Shown here: positions 9,256-17,811 of the stretch, piece by piece
Layout: each line of letters starts with the position of its first letter
How positions within the stretch are numbered: position 1 is the first letter of the stretch
Assembly (NCBI GenBank): GCA_023261185.1
Contig: JALRJN010000092.1
Coordinates: 1 to 38,024 of the forward strand
Direction of reading: 5' to 3'
Length of the DNA stretch: 38,024 nt
From: Porticoccus sp.
GTDB lineage: Bacteria; Pseudomonadota; Gammaproteobacteria; Pseudomonadales; Porticoccaceae
Made by a program: the position numbers and the translations under genes
The notes under the pieces: generated by a model
Database searches by the model: none
Seen by the model: only the letters and a program-made list of their open reading frames with translations
What the model was told of the DNA's origin: nothing

Positions 9256-9729
9256 TCAAACCAGATTTTCTTTAATCCAGCCAAGGACGTCGTCATGATG
9301 GGTTTTCGTCTTCACTTTATCCATCACCAGCGCGATTTTGCCCTTTTTATCAATCACAAAGGTGGTGCGTAATACTCCCATGAACTCGCGGCCCATAAAT
9401 TTTTTCAGCCCCCAACAGCCATAGGCTTCGGTGATGGCATGATCTTCATCAGAGAGAAGATCAAAATTAAGATCCTGCTTATCTTCAAAGCGAGCCAGCC
9501 GCGGAAAAGGATCAGGGCTCACACCGAGAACAACCGTATCCAGATCAGCGAATGCTTTTTTAGAATCCCTGATACCGCACGCCTGAACGGTGCAACCGGG
9601 CGTCATCGCCTTGGGGTAAAAGTACAGCACCACGTTTTTACCTTTGAAATCACTCAACTTGATAGTTTCACCACGCTGGTTTTGCAAGCTGAACTTAGGT
9701 GCGGCTTTGCCCACTTCCGGAAATGCCAT
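9256..9729 (-). CDS. bcp: Thiol peroxidase, bacterioferritin comigratory protein (peroxiredoxin)
   Basis: This cytosolic peroxiredoxin reduces H2O2 and organic hydroperoxides using thioredoxin. The length of 157 residues is normal. The peroxidatic cysteine is C46 in MTPGCTVQACGIRD and the resolving cysteine is C51, the intra-helical CX4C arrangement of atypical 2-Cys Bcp/PrxQ. A strong AAGGAG ribosome site precedes the ATG. yajC follows on the same strand after 65 bp. Confidence 0.95.
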   Translation of the reverse strand: MAFPEVGKAAPKFSLQNQRGETIKLSDFKGKNVVLYFYPKAMTPGCTVQACGIRDSKKAFADLDTVVLGVSPDPFPRLARFEDKQDLNFDLLSDEDHAITEAYGCWGLKKFMGREFMGVLRTTFVIDKKGKIALVMDKVKTKTHHDDVLGWIKENLV

Positions 9730-9780
9730 GGGGGTCTCCTTGTGATCAATGAATTAGCAGGGGTGAACTTTAGCAAAAAA

Positions 9781-10293
9781 TCAGAAGCTGGTGCGAAGAT
9801 ATGGGTCGTGACTAGAGACCTGCAGGTGCATCTTGTTTTTCAGCACTCCCGCCAAGCGAAAACGATCTGATCGACTGAGAAAGGAACCCAGGTGGTAGCA
9901 ATGGCCCAGGGCCACCAGGTCAATGTCTGGCAGACTCATAGGGCGGGATGGGCGATCCACAAGAATACGGATGGACTGTTCCGGGAAATGAAGATATAGA
10001 TCGGGGGTTTTTTTGCCCCTCTCCAGTTTCAAAACACCATTTTCCAGGGTCAGGACTTCCTGGCAATCCAGTTTACGCAGGGTCAGATGCATGGCGGCGG
10101 CCAGCGCAGCAATTTCCAGCCCGGCAAATGGCAACACCAGCCATGCACCCTTTAGGGCAAAAATTGCGGCCGTTACCAACAGGATTGAGGAAGCTCCGAG
10201 CAAAACCAAGAGATTACCGTTCCAGTCCATCGAACGGTTAGGCGTCAGCACCAATTGCAGGGCGTGGTTTGTCAGAGTATGTAGAGTAACCAT
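9781..10293 (-). CDS. DUF2244-family membrane protein
   Basis: This 170-residue protein has two adjacent membrane helices (about 28-47 and 49-69) and a soluble C-terminal half. The N-terminal NRSMDWNGNLLVLLG, GAWLVLPFAGLEIAAL and the following RKLDCQEVLTLENG are recognisable DUF2244 signatures. Its function is unknown. It probably sits in the inner membrane with the C-terminal domain in the cytosol. bcp begins 51 bp downstream on the same strand, so co-transcription is possible. Confidence 0.8.
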   Translation of the reverse strand: MVTLHTLTNHALQLVLTPNRSMDWNGNLLVLLGASSILLVTAAIFALKGAWLVLPFAGLEIAALAAAMHLTLRKLDCQEVLTLENGVLKLERGKKTPDLYLHFPEQSIRILVDRPSRPMSLPDIDLVALGHCYHLGSFLSRSDRFRLAGVLKNKMHLQVSSHDPYLRTSF

Positions 10294-10362
10294 GGCTTTA
10301 CCTGTTTGCAGTTTAGACCATTTGATAACTCCGGAGCACTACCTAAATGATGTTGATAAAAA

Positions 10363-10392
10363 CAAAAAAGGCGCCCGATGGGCGCCTTTTTC
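10363..10392. terminator. Intrinsic terminator downstream of mdh
   Basis: AGGCGCCC-GAT-GGGCGCCT is a perfect 8-bp stem flanked by an A-run on the left and a T-run on the right, so it can work in both directions. It lies 18 bp past the mdh stop, whose transcript runs leftward. Confidence 0.9.
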
Positions 10393-10410
10393 TAACAGGA
10401 ATAGAATCCC

Positions 10411-11391
10411 TTAGGGAAGCAGGTGGCTCACTGCATCGCGCTCTTCAGCCAGCTCTTGTTCAGTAGCGGCCATTCTGTCGCGAGAGAAGTCATTCACTTC
10501 AAGTCCTTGAACAATTTCCCAGTCGCCATTTTTGCAAACACAGGGATAGGAGTAGATCAAGCCTTCAGCAATGCCGTAGCTGCCGTCGCTGTATACGCCC
10601 ATGCTGACCCAATCGCCTTCGGCAGTACCGAGAGCCCAGCTGCGCATATGAGCAATAGCCGCATTGGCAGCAGAAGCCGCAGAGGAAGCACCGCGAGCTT
10701 TAATGATAGCCGCGCCACGTTGTTGTACTTCGGGGATATAGGTGCCTTCGTACCAAGCCTGATCAACCATATCGATAGCGGTTTTGCCATTGACCGTAGC
10801 GTGGTGCAGATCGGGGTACTGGGTTGAGGAGTGGTTACCCCAAATGGTCATTTTCTTGACATCATTGATGGTAGTACCAGTCTTCTGAGCCAGTTGAGTC
10901 ATGGCACGATTGTGGTCCAGACGGGTCATGGCAGTGAACTGACGGGGGTTGATGTTCGGCGCATTACGCTGAGCAATCAGGGCATTGGTGTTGGCAGGGT
11001 TACCGACCACCAATACTTTAATGTCTGGGGAAGCGTTATCGTTAATTGCCTTACCCTGAACGGAGAAGATCGCGGCGTTGGCTTCCAGCAGATCTTTACG
11101 CTCCATGCCGGGACCACGTGGACGTGCACCTACCAGCAGTGCGTAATCGGCATCTTTGAACGCCACATTGGGATCATCCGTTTGAACAATGCCCGCCAGC
11201 AGTGGGAATGCACAATCATCCAGTTCCATTGCCACACCTTCCAGTGCACCAAGAGCAGGAGTGATTTCCAGCAATTGCAGGATAACCGGCTGATCTTCGC
11301 CGAGCATTTGACCAGCGGCAATGCGGAACAACAGGGAATAGCTGATTTGGCCAGCGGCGCCGGTAACGGCTACACGTACAGGTGCTTTCAC
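10411..11391 (-). CDS. mdh: Malate dehydrogenase (NAD-dependent)
   Basis: This TCA-cycle enzyme interconverts malate and oxaloacetate. It belongs to the roughly 327-residue group related to cytosolic MDH. I place the start at the GTG at 11391 (326 residues, beginning [16 protein letters not shown]), because GGAGA lies about 7 bp upstream and the conserved family start is here. A TTG six codons earlier is unlikely. The nucleotide-binding TGAAGQI, the substrate loop [15 protein letters not shown] and the catalytic histidine in WGNHSS are all present. It is monocistronic, with its own promoter and a strong terminator. Confidence 0.95.
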   Translation of the reverse strand: MKAPVRVAVTGAAGQISYSLLFRIAAGQMLGEDQPVILQLLEITPALGALEGVAMELDDCAFPLLAGIVQTDDPNVAFKDADYALLVGARPRGPGMERKDLLEANAAIFSVQGKAINDNASPDIKVLVVGNPANTNALIAQRNAPNINPRQFTAMTRLDHNRAMTQLAQKTGTTINDVKKMTIWGNHSSTQYPDLHHATVNGKTAIDMVDQAWYEGTYIPEVQQRGAAIIKARGASSAASAANAAIAHMRSWALGTAEGDWVSMGVYSDGSYGIAEGLIYSYPCVCKNGDWEIVQGLEVNDFSRDRMAATEQELAEERDAVSHLLP

Positions 11392-11432
11392 GATAGGTCT
11401 CCAAGACAAGTTGTTAACTAGATGGGTCGGCC

Positions 11433-11438
11433 ATTATA
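11433..11438 (-). promoter_or_regulatory. -10 box of the mdh promoter
   Basis: A consensus TATAAT on the minus strand lies 42 bp before the mdh GTG, with only a weak -35. It predicts a leader of about 35 nt and is consistent with the GTG start. Confidence 0.5.
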
Positions 11439-11505
11439 AGGAAAAGCTAGAAAATTTCACTCGCTGAATCAGATTGTGGGCATCCGGCTGGTGAATACCA
11501 ATTGG

Positions 11506-11937
11506 TTACACCTGGTCGTCTGGTGAATAAAGCGCCAGACCGGCATTCTGGACGATCTGGTTGACCGGCACAGAGACGTATTCGTACTGGTAGTAATCAG
11601 TGGTCAAAAGCTCTCCATCCCAGGCAACCAGGTCCAGATCGATAGTCCGAGGACCTGACTTAATTGCCCCCCTCACCCGCCCCAGACGGTCTTCAACCGA
11701 CTTCAGGTAACAATTAAATGACTCCCGGTCCATTGCCGTTTCCACTAGGTAGGCCGTATTGAGAAAATCAGGCTGGTACTGGAAGCCTACCGGCGCAGTT
11801 TCAATGACATCTGCACTTGCCAGAAGCCGGGTTTCCTCTGCCAGAATTTCACGGGCCTGACGTAGGTGTTCATGTGGATCAATATTCGACCCCCCTGAAA
11901 TGATGGCCTGGTGCAGAGACTCTAAAGCTTCTGTCAC
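11506..11937 (-). CDS. folK: FolK-like 6-hydroxymethyl-dihydropterin pyrophosphokinase, short form
   Basis: HPPK transfers pyrophosphate from ATP to 6-hydroxymethyl-7,8-dihydropterin in folate synthesis. This protein has 143 residues against about 160 in canonical FolK. The N-terminal GSNID loop is at 16-20. The metal-binding GPRTIDLDL is at 95-103, with D100 and D102. The usual C-terminal PHPRMHERAFVL block is absent and is replaced by an aromatic stretch (YYQYEYVSVPVNQI). The GTG start overlaps the stop of the upstream SDR gene in a GTGA tetranucleotide, which implies translational coupling. It may be a divergent paralogue rather than the main FolK. Confidence 0.72.
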   Translation of the reverse strand: MTEALESLHQAIISGGSNIDPHEHLRQAREILAEETRLLASADVIETAPVGFQYQPDFLNTAYLVETAMDRESFNCYLKSVEDRLGRVRGAIKSGPRTIDLDLVAWDGELLTTDYYQYEYVSVPVNQIVQNAGLALYSPDDQV

Positions 11938-12704
11938 GACCCACTCCCCGGTACGTAGTCTTCTGCATTGAGTCCACGCTGGTTAATGCTTTCTCCTCCA
12001 TCGACGTAAAGTACCTGGCCGGTGACAAACTCGTTTTGCAGGAGGTAATTCATGGCGGCTACCAGCTCTGACACATGACCCTGGCGACCCGCAGGAATCC
12101 CCTGGACACGCCAGGCAATGTAATCTTCCGTGCGATTGCTTCCCGGTAGAACAACCCCCGGGGCAATGCCATTCACACGAATATTAGGGGCAAACTCCGC
12201 CGCTGACAGTGTCGTTAACTCCGCTAGGGCTTTTTTCGAGAGCAGATAAGCTGCGTAATTGTTCTGTTGAAAGGCAATCTTATTATCAATGATATTGATT
12301 ATGGCCCCTCGCTGAACCACTGAGGCAAAACGACCAGACAACAAAAACGGGGCGAAAAAGTTGACCTCGAACTGCTGTTTCAACAGTGCAGGCGTGGTCT
12401 CGGCTATCTTGGCTGCTGTATATGCTGAGGCGCAGTTAATTAAGAGCTGAAGTGCCGGAAAACGCTCCACCACCTCGTCAACAAGAGTATTTACCCCTTC
12501 ACCGGCCAGGTCGCATTGAAATCCCTGACAGTGCACACCAAGGGCGGTTATCTCGTCAATGGCCGCCTCAGCCTCGGACTTTGAGTGGTGGTAATGCAAG
12601 GCGATATCAAAGCCCTGCATAGCCAGAGCTCGGGCAAAGGCCAGCCCAAGCCTTGTGGCGGCGCCAGTGACCAAGGCTGCCGGTCTCTGATCAATCTCTA
12701 TCAT
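11934..12704 (-). CDS. folM: Pteridine-reductase-type short-chain dehydrogenase (FolM-like)
   Basis: This is a 256-residue cytosolic SDR. TGAATRLG at 13-20 matches the TGxxxRxG variant of pteridine reductases, and R18 suggests NADPH. The tetrad has Y153 and K157 (YLLSK), but aspartate D140 replaces the usual catalytic serine. That Asp, exactly 13 residues before Tyr, is the arrangement of Leishmania PTR1 and FolM. Reduction of dihydromonapterin or dihydrofolate is therefore the likely reaction. The coupled FolK-like gene downstream supports a pterin role. The exact substrate is inferred. Confidence 0.75.
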   Translation of the reverse strand: MIEIDQRPAALVTGAATRLGLAFARALAMQGFDIALHYHHSKSEAEAAIDEITALGVHCQGFQCDLAGEGVNTLVDEVVERFPALQLLINCASAYTAAKIAETTPALLKQQFEVNFFAPFLLSGRFASVVQRGAIINIIDNKIAFQQNNYAAYLLSKKALAELTTLSAAEFAPNIRVNGIAPGVVLPGSNRTEDYIAWRVQGIPAGRQGHVSELVAAMNYLLQNEFVTGQVLYVDGGESINQRGLNAEDYVPGSGS

Positions 12705-12876
12705 GTTGCGACTCCGATTTTGGGTGCCATCATTTCATTCTGAAACACCGACTGCAAGCCAGGCATTGGAGCAAAATGTGTCATAGCGCAAAACATTTCA
12801 GTACTGCCGAGGTCTAATAAAGGAGATTTTTGCTACACTGCGATTTCCATATGAGTGACGAGAAGTTGTCCCCCTA

Positions 12877-14937
12877 ATGTCCTATATCCCACGCGTTATT
12901 GCCTGCCTGTCCTTTTCTATCTTTGCCTTGCTGGTGTCAGCAGAGGTGCAATTTGACACTGAGCAGCCGGAAACAGCTGTTGAAATTGTCGATGAACTCA
13001 TCAACAAACACTACCGCAAGCAGGACCTGAACGATGAACTATCAAAACAGTTCCTCTACAAATACATCGACAACCTGGACCCGGCAAAAAGCTACCTGCT
13101 GCAGACTGATATCAACGAATTCCAGCGCTGGGAAACAGAACTCGATGACATGCTGAAACGCGGAGACCTGACTGCCGGCTTTGTTATTTTTAATCGTTAC
13201 ATCAAGCGGGCCACCGAGCGCCTACAGGCCAATATCGACCTGCTTGAGAGCGACTACCAGTTTGACCTTAATCAGGACGAGCAATTATCCATAGACCTTG
13301 ATGAGCTGCCCTGGCCCAAGACCATGGCAGAAGCTGACGAACTCTGGCGGAAACGCCTAAAAGAAGCCTATCTGAGATTGATCCTGAGCGACAAGGAGTC
13401 CCAGGCAGCCCGGGATCTGTTGATCAAGCGTTACAGCAATCTCAGCAAGCAGCTGTCGCAGCGCGATAACGAAGATACATTCCAAGTGTTCATGAACTCG
13501 CTCGCCGCCTTGTACGATCCCCACACGACTTACATGTCACCCCGCTCCATGGAAAACTTCCGCATTGCCATGTCCCTGTCACTAACCGGTATCGGAGCAG
13601 TTCTGCAATTTGAAGATGAAAATACCAAAGTAGTCAGAGTGGTGCCCGGCGGACCAGCTGACAAACAGGGTATTCTGCAGGCCGGTGATGTTATTGTCGG
13701 CGTTGGACAGGATCAGGAGGAAATTACCGATGTCATCGGCTGGCGCCTCGATGACGTGGTCGACCTGATACGCGGTCCGAAAGACAGTACCGTACGCCTG
13801 GAAATTATCCCCGCCACCGGCGAGTCCGCCGGAACAAACCGGGAAATTGCCATTATCAGAGACAAAATTCAGCTTGAGGAGCAGGCAGCCAACTCCGAAA
13901 TCATCGAAGTCAACACTGATGTGGGCAACTACAAGCTTGGCGTTATCACCGTGCCCACCTTCTATCTGGACATTGAAGCCTACTACAACCGTGACCCCAA
14001 CTTTAAAAGCAGCACACGGGATGTAATGCGCCTCTTGGGCGAACTTGATGAACAGAAAGTCGATGGTATTATTCTCGATTTGCGCAACAACGGCGGTGGT
14101 TTCCTACAGGAGGCCACCACGTTAACTGACCTGTTTATCGACCCAGGTCCGGTCGTTCAGGTGCGCTATTCCAACCAGATGATTTCCCGCAACCATCGTT
14201 CACATGCCGACGCCTATTACCGCGGTCCTCTCGTGGTGTTGATTAACCGTCTCAGTGCCTCGGCATCGGAAATTTTTGCTGGCGCAATTCAGGATTATCA
14301 GCGCGGACTGGTGATCGGTGGCCAGAGCTTCGGCAAAGGCACGGTACAGGTCCAATTACCGGTTCGCCAGGGCCAACTGAAGCTGACCGAATCCAAATTC
14401 TACCGGGTTTCCGGCAACAGCACTCAGCACTTGGGCGTTGTACCGGATATAGAACTGCCCTCCTACTTCGATACTGAAAAAGTCGGTGAAAGCGCCGACG
14501 AAAATGCGCTGCCCTGGGACCAGATTAATGCCGTCCCCCACCGCCGCTATAACTTCACGGATATCCCCCTGGAAGCACTGAAGGAGCGCCACGTCTATCG
14601 TCAATCAAAGGACCCCGACCTTGTCTATCTGAACCAGGAATTGTCTTTGCTCCGGGAGCGTCGTAAGGAAAACAGCATTTCACTCAATGAATCCGTGCGC
14701 CGGGACGAAATGGCCAAGTACGATACCACCCTACTGACCATTGAAAATCAGCGCCGACAGTCGAAAGGACTGGAACCCTACGCCACCATTGAGGAATGGC
14801 GGGAATCCCGCAGCCCTGAGGATGACGACACACGGGACCTGTCAGAACGCGACCCATTACTCTATGAAACAGGCAATATTCTGGCGGATTACCTGAGCCT
14901 GCTAGCACCCAAGTCACTGCTGGCCAACCAGCCCTGA
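12877..14937 (+). CDS. prc: Carboxy-terminal (tail-specific) protease Prc
   Basis: Prc is a periplasmic S41 protease that trims C termini, processes penicillin-binding protein 3 in E. coli and degrades tagged proteins. The 686 residues start with a signal peptide (hydrophobic 6-22, ending near VSAE). A helical N-terminal domain follows, then a PDZ domain (about 230-320) with GIGAVLQFEDENTKVVRVVPGG. The protease core holds the Ser/Lys dyad S462 (LSASASEIFAGA) and K487 (SFGKGTVQ), 25 residues apart as in E. coli Prc. A long charged C-terminal domain completes it. Exonuclease III starts 20 bp after the stop and may be co-transcribed. Confidence 0.95.
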   Translation: MSYIPRVIACLSFSIFALLVSAEVQFDTEQPETAVEIVDELINKHYRKQDLNDELSKQFLYKYIDNLDPAKSYLLQTDINEFQRWETELDDMLKRGDLTAGFVIFNRYIKRATERLQANIDLLESDYQFDLNQDEQLSIDLDELPWPKTMAEADELWRKRLKEAYLRLILSDKESQAARDLLIKRYSNLSKQLSQRDNEDTFQVFMNSLAALYDPHTTYMSPRSMENFRIAMSLSLTGIGAVLQFEDENTKVVRVVPGGPADKQGILQAGDVIVGVGQDQEEITDVIGWRLDDVVDLIRGPKDSTVRLEIIPATGESAGTNREIAIIRDKIQLEEQAANSEIIEVNTDVGNYKLGVITVPTFYLDIEAYYNRDPNFKSSTRDVMRLLGELDEQKVDGIILDLRNNGGGFLQEATTLTDLFIDPGPVVQVRYSNQMISRNHRSHADAYYRGPLVVLINRLSASASEIFAGAIQDYQRGLVIGGQSFGKGTVQVQLPVRQGQLKLTESKFYRVSGNSTQHLGVVPDIELPSYFDTEKVGESADENALPWDQINAVPHRRYNFTDIPLEALKERHVYRQSKDPDLVYLNQELSLLRERRKENSISLNESVRRDEMAKYDTTLLTIENQRRQSKGLEPYATIEEWRESRSPEDDDTRDLSERDPLLYETGNILADYLSLLAPKSLLANQP

Positions 14938-14957
14938 TCAGCAGTCAGCCAACTGCC

Positions 14958-15773
14958 GTGAAAATCGTCTCTTTCAACGTCAATGGCCTCCGTTCTCGCC
15001 TGCACCAACTGCAGGCGTTAACCGAGGAACACCAACCGGACATCATTGGTCTTCAGGAAACCAAGGTGGCGGATGACCTGTTCCCCATTGAGGACATCAA
15101 TGCTCTGGGATATGAAGCCATTTTTCATGGCCAGAAAGGTCACTATGGCGTCGCACTACTCTACCGAATGCCCCTGAAACATTCGATGGCAGGTTTTCCC
15201 CATGATGGTGAAGACAGTCAGAAACGACTGATTTATGGATGCTTCGAATATCAGGGGCAACCGCTGCATGTGTATAACGGCTATTTTCCCCAGGGAGAAA
15301 GCCGCGATCACCCGACTAAATTTCCGGCCAAACGCCAATTTTATGCAGACCTTTTCGAGCACCTCAGAAAACATCATCATCCCGAAGAACAAATTGTTGT
15401 CATGGGTGACATGAATGTCGCTCCCCTGGATACAGATATCGGCATTGGTGACAACAACCGCAAACGCTGGTTGCGCACAGGAAAGTGCTGTTTTCTACCG
15501 GAAGAGCGGGAATGGCTGGAACAATTCAAACACTGGGGTTTGAAAGACAGCTTTGATCATTTACACCCCGGCAACCAGCCACCACTTTACAGTTGGTTTG
15601 ACTACCGCAGTCGAGGTTTTGAACAGGCCGATAAACGCGGCTTGCGTATCGACCTTATGTTGGTATCAGCCTCTCTGTTGTCCCGAACCACCGATGTCGG
15701 CATCGATTACCACATCCGCGGCATGGATAAACCCTCTGACCACTGCCCCATCTGGTTAACCACTGACAATTAA
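14958..15773 (+). CDS. xthA: Exodeoxyribonuclease III (AP endonuclease)
   Basis: This cytosolic base-excision-repair enzyme cuts at abasic sites and degrades 3' ends. The 271 residues match the family. Visible motifs are MKIVSFNVNGLRSR, GLQETKV (metal-binding Glu), YGVALLYR, GDMNVAPLDTDIG (Asp/Asn pair), RIDLMLVS, and the catalytic C-terminal SDHCPIWL. The start is a GTG 20 bp after prc without a clear ribosome site, so expression may depend partly on the upstream message. Confidence 0.93.
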   Translation: MKIVSFNVNGLRSRLHQLQALTEEHQPDIIGLQETKVADDLFPIEDINALGYEAIFHGQKGHYGVALLYRMPLKHSMAGFPHDGEDSQKRLIYGCFEYQGQPLHVYNGYFPQGESRDHPTKFPAKRQFYADLFEHLRKHHHPEEQIVVMGDMNVAPLDTDIGIGDNNRKRWLRTGKCCFLPEEREWLEQFKHWGLKDSFDHLHPGNQPPLYSWFDYRSRGFEQADKRGLRIDLMLVSASLLSRTTDVGIDYHIRGMDKPSDHCPIWLTTDN

Positions 15774-15843
15774 TTTCCTTATCGCTGTCAACCAATGACG
15801 ATCTGATCCGTTTTTAGGGTTACACGCGAATGAGGGAATACCC

Positions 15844-16263
15844 ATGAAAAAACTCGCTATTATTGGTCTTTTGACAACCTCTCTGGCCTTGGGGGCTGCA
15901 CCTGCTCTGGCGAGGGACTACGACAGAGGCAAACTGTTTTCCTCTGATCACCACCGCTATGAACACCGCCATGAACGCCGAGAGCATCGTAACGATCGTC
16001 GCAATGAGCATCGCGATGACTATCGAAGAGACAAGCATTATGACAAACGCCGTTATGATGATCGCTATTACCATCGCTTCAGCTACAGTGACCGGTATCG
16101 TCACGAGGTAAAACACCATTACAAGCACTATCGATGTGGCTACCACCCCGGTTCGCGGGCTCATCATAACCACAACCATTACTATGACAGTCGCACTGGT
16201 GAATACCTGGCCATCATCGGCGGAACCATACTGCTGACGGAAATACTCCATGGCCACCATTGA
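15844..16263 (+). CDS. Exported His/Arg/Tyr/Asp-rich protein of unknown function
   Basis: This 139-residue protein begins with a clear signal peptide (MKKLAIIGLLTTSLALG...ALA, cleavage near residue 23). Residues 35-120 are dominated by His, Arg, Tyr and Asp, in runs such as EHRHERREHRNDRRNEHRDD. One lone cysteine sits in YRCGYHP. The tail, GEYLAIIGGTILLTEILHGHH, is hydrophobic before its final histidines. Such composition suggests metal or polyanion binding in the periplasm, but I recognise no family. A good start and leader support it as real. The ECF sigma gene follows directly. It may be a target or sensor partner of that system, which is inferred from adjacency. Confidence 0.7.
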   Translation: MKKLAIIGLLTTSLALGAAPALARDYDRGKLFSSDHHRYEHRHERREHRNDRRNEHRDDYRRDKHYDKRRYDDRYYHRFSYSDRYRHEVKHHYKHYRCGYHPGSRAHHNHNHYYDSRTGEYLAIIGGTILLTEILHGHH

Positions 16264-16334
16264 TTGAATGGCAGACAGCTGTGTTGCAGAATCCCTGTGG
16301 CAGTCTCAAAACCAACAGTGAAAGGAGTACTGTT

Positions 16335-16889
16335 CTGACACGAGAACCCCTGGAAACTTTCCTGTTGTCCATTGAGCGTAGGGCATACGCTATAGCCATG
16401 GCATCCCTGGGCAATAGAGAGGATGCACTGGACGTGGTTCAGGAAGCCATGGCACAACTCGTGATCAGCTATGCTGACAGGGCAGAAGAACAGTGGCGTC
16501 CCCTGTTCTACCGAATTTTGCAAAACAAGGTGACCGACCTGCAGAGAAAAAGGAATATCCAGGGACGTTTTAAAGGCTGGCTTTCCCGATTTCGCAACCG
16601 GGAAGATGGCTCGGAAGATGATACTGACCCCCTGGATTTGGTACCTGGCCCGGACCACCAGGCGCCTCACCATCAGCATGAGCAGGATAGGCAGATGGTG
16701 AAGTTGCAAGACGCGCTTACATCACTACCCGAACGTCAAAAGCAGGCCTTTATGCTGCGTTGTTGGGAAGGCCTGGATACAGCAGAAACTGCAATCGCTA
16801 TAAAATGCAGTGAAGGCAGCGTTAAAACGCACTATTCCAGGGCTATACATCGCCTGAGAGAACTACTGGGAGATCATTGGTATGAATGA
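16335..16889 (+). CDS. ECF-type RNA polymerase sigma factor
   Basis: This is a sigma-70 family protein with only regions 2 and 4. Region 2 covers LETFLLSIERRAYAIAMAS and EDALDVVQEAMAQLVISY. Region 4 covers LTSLPERQKQAFMLRCWEGL and the helix-turn-helix SEGSVKTHYSRAIHRLR. A charged linker with a His stretch joins them. The start is unclear: the only strong ribosome site, AAAGGAG at 16321-16327, is 7 bp before a CTG at 16335, giving 184 residues. TTG at 16260 or GTG at 16281 would add up to 25 residues but lack a ribosome site. It overlaps the next gene, a DUF3619-like membrane protein, by 8 bp, which is typical of sigma/anti-sigma pairs. Confidence 0.85.
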   Translation: MTREPLETFLLSIERRAYAIAMASLGNREDALDVVQEAMAQLVISYADRAEEQWRPLFYRILQNKVTDLQRKRNIQGRFKGWLSRFRNREDGSEDDTDPLDLVPGPDHQAPHHQHEQDRQMVKLQDALTSLPERQKQAFMLRCWEGLDTAETAIAIKCSEGSVKTHYSRAIHRLRELLGDHWYE

Positions 16890-17211
16890 CTTTGAAAGAC
16901 AAATGCAGCAGGTTCTGCGTCGTTCAGAGCGAGATATCGACGACCAGACAATCCAGGAACTTGCCAGCGCCCGCACGGCCGCGCTCAGCGCCAGAAACAA
17001 ACAACGGGTACCCCGCTTTTTTGTACCTGCCACCGGCATGGCACTGGCATCGATTCTTGCCGTGGTTCTGATTATGTCACCGGACATGATGGAACGGACA
17101 AACACCAGTGGCGGACAGGAAGAAGTTCTACTGGGTGAAAGTATGGATCTTTACGAGGACATGGATTTTTATTACTGGCTGGCCCGGGAAGACAGCAATT
17201 TACAAGGTTAA
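16882..17211 (+). CDS. DUF3619-like single-span membrane protein, possible anti-sigma factor
   Basis: This 109-residue protein has a cytosolic N-terminal domain of about 50 residues (MNDFERQMQQVLRRSERDID...SARTAALSAR). One membrane helix follows (about 53-70, ATGMALASILAVVLIM), then a short acidic periplasmic tail with DLYEDMDFYYWLARE. The layout and the 8-bp overlap with the sigma gene fit a membrane-bound anti-sigma factor. The N-terminal pattern resembles DUF3619 proteins, which commonly follow such sigma genes. Anti-sigma activity is inferred, since no zinc-binding HxxxCxxC motif is present. Confidence 0.78.
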   Translation: MNDFERQMQQVLRRSERDIDDQTIQELASARTAALSARNKQRVPRFFVPATGMALASILAVVLIMSPDMMERTNTSGGQEEVLLGESMDLYEDMDFYYWLAREDSNLQG

Positions 17212-17214
17212 TCT

Positions 17215-17751
17215 ATGAAATTGATCAACAGCAAAGTTACTTTTCGCATCGGCAGTACTGTCATGCTAATGCTGACAATGCTGTTTTCTCCAGCACTACT
17301 GGCCAGTCAACAGCCTGTCGGCAATTCCTGGTCGCAGCGTGCTGACCCAGCGGGGGCCCGCCATAACACGCAACCCCCTTGGGAGGCGCGTCATGTTCCC
17401 CACGCTGTGATCGCTGATAACGGGGAGTACCGCAAAAACAAACAAGGCACCGATAAGCACTGGAAGGACAAAAACTCAAAAGACAAAAGCTGGCAAGATA
17501 AAGATCGCAAGCGGCGTTTTGAAGCACTCTCTCCGGAGGAGCAGGAAAAAATCCGTGAGCGCCGCAAAGCTTTTAAAGCACTGCCCCCTGAAGAGCAGGA
17601 ACGTATCGAACGGGCAAGAGAAAAGTTTCGTAATCTCCCCCCCGAGCGCCGGGAGGAAATCCGCGAAAAATGGCGCAATATGAGTCCGGAGCAGCGCAAG
17701 GAATACCATCGCAGGATGGAGAATGACGAGCGCAATCGAAACTATCAGTAG
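17215..17751 (+). CDS. DUF3106-like exported, highly charged helical protein
   Basis: This 178-residue protein is probably exported: the N-terminal hydrophobic stretch (13-30) ends near LLASQQ. The second half is almost entirely charged helix built of three similar units, LSPEEQEKIRERRKAFKA, LPPEEQERIERAREKFRN and LPPERREEIREKWRNM, then SPEQRKEYHRRM. This is the DUF3106 pattern. It starts 3 bp after the DUF3619-like gene, so sigma factor, membrane protein and this protein form one operon. It may be a periplasmic sensor or chaperone-like partner, in the manner of CpxP-type helical proteins, but that is speculation. Confidence 0.78.
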   Translation: MKLINSKVTFRIGSTVMLMLTMLFSPALLASQQPVGNSWSQRADPAGARHNTQPPWEARHVPHAVIADNGEYRKNKQGTDKHWKDKNSKDKSWQDKDRKRRFEALSPEEQEKIRERRKAFKALPPEEQERIERAREKFRNLPPERREEIREKWRNMSPEQRKEYHRRMENDERNRNYQ

Positions 17752-17770
17752 TCCCGCTGTTAACAGACAT

Positions 17771-17800
17771 AAAAAAACCGGCCATCTGGCCGGTTTTTTT
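17771..17800. terminator. Bidirectional intrinsic terminator
   Basis: A7-CCGGCC-ATCT-GGCCGG-T7 lies between the rightward sigma-factor operon and the leftward etfA. The symmetric A- and T-runs let it end both transcripts. Confidence 0.93.
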
Positions 17801-17811
17801 ACGCCCTGATC

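Noticed and set aside
15820..16260. 146-residue open frame on the minus strand opposite the His-rich protein, rich in Val/Ile/Met
   Set aside because: It is the antisense image of repeated His/Arg/Asp codons. The plus-strand frame has a signal peptide and better start context.
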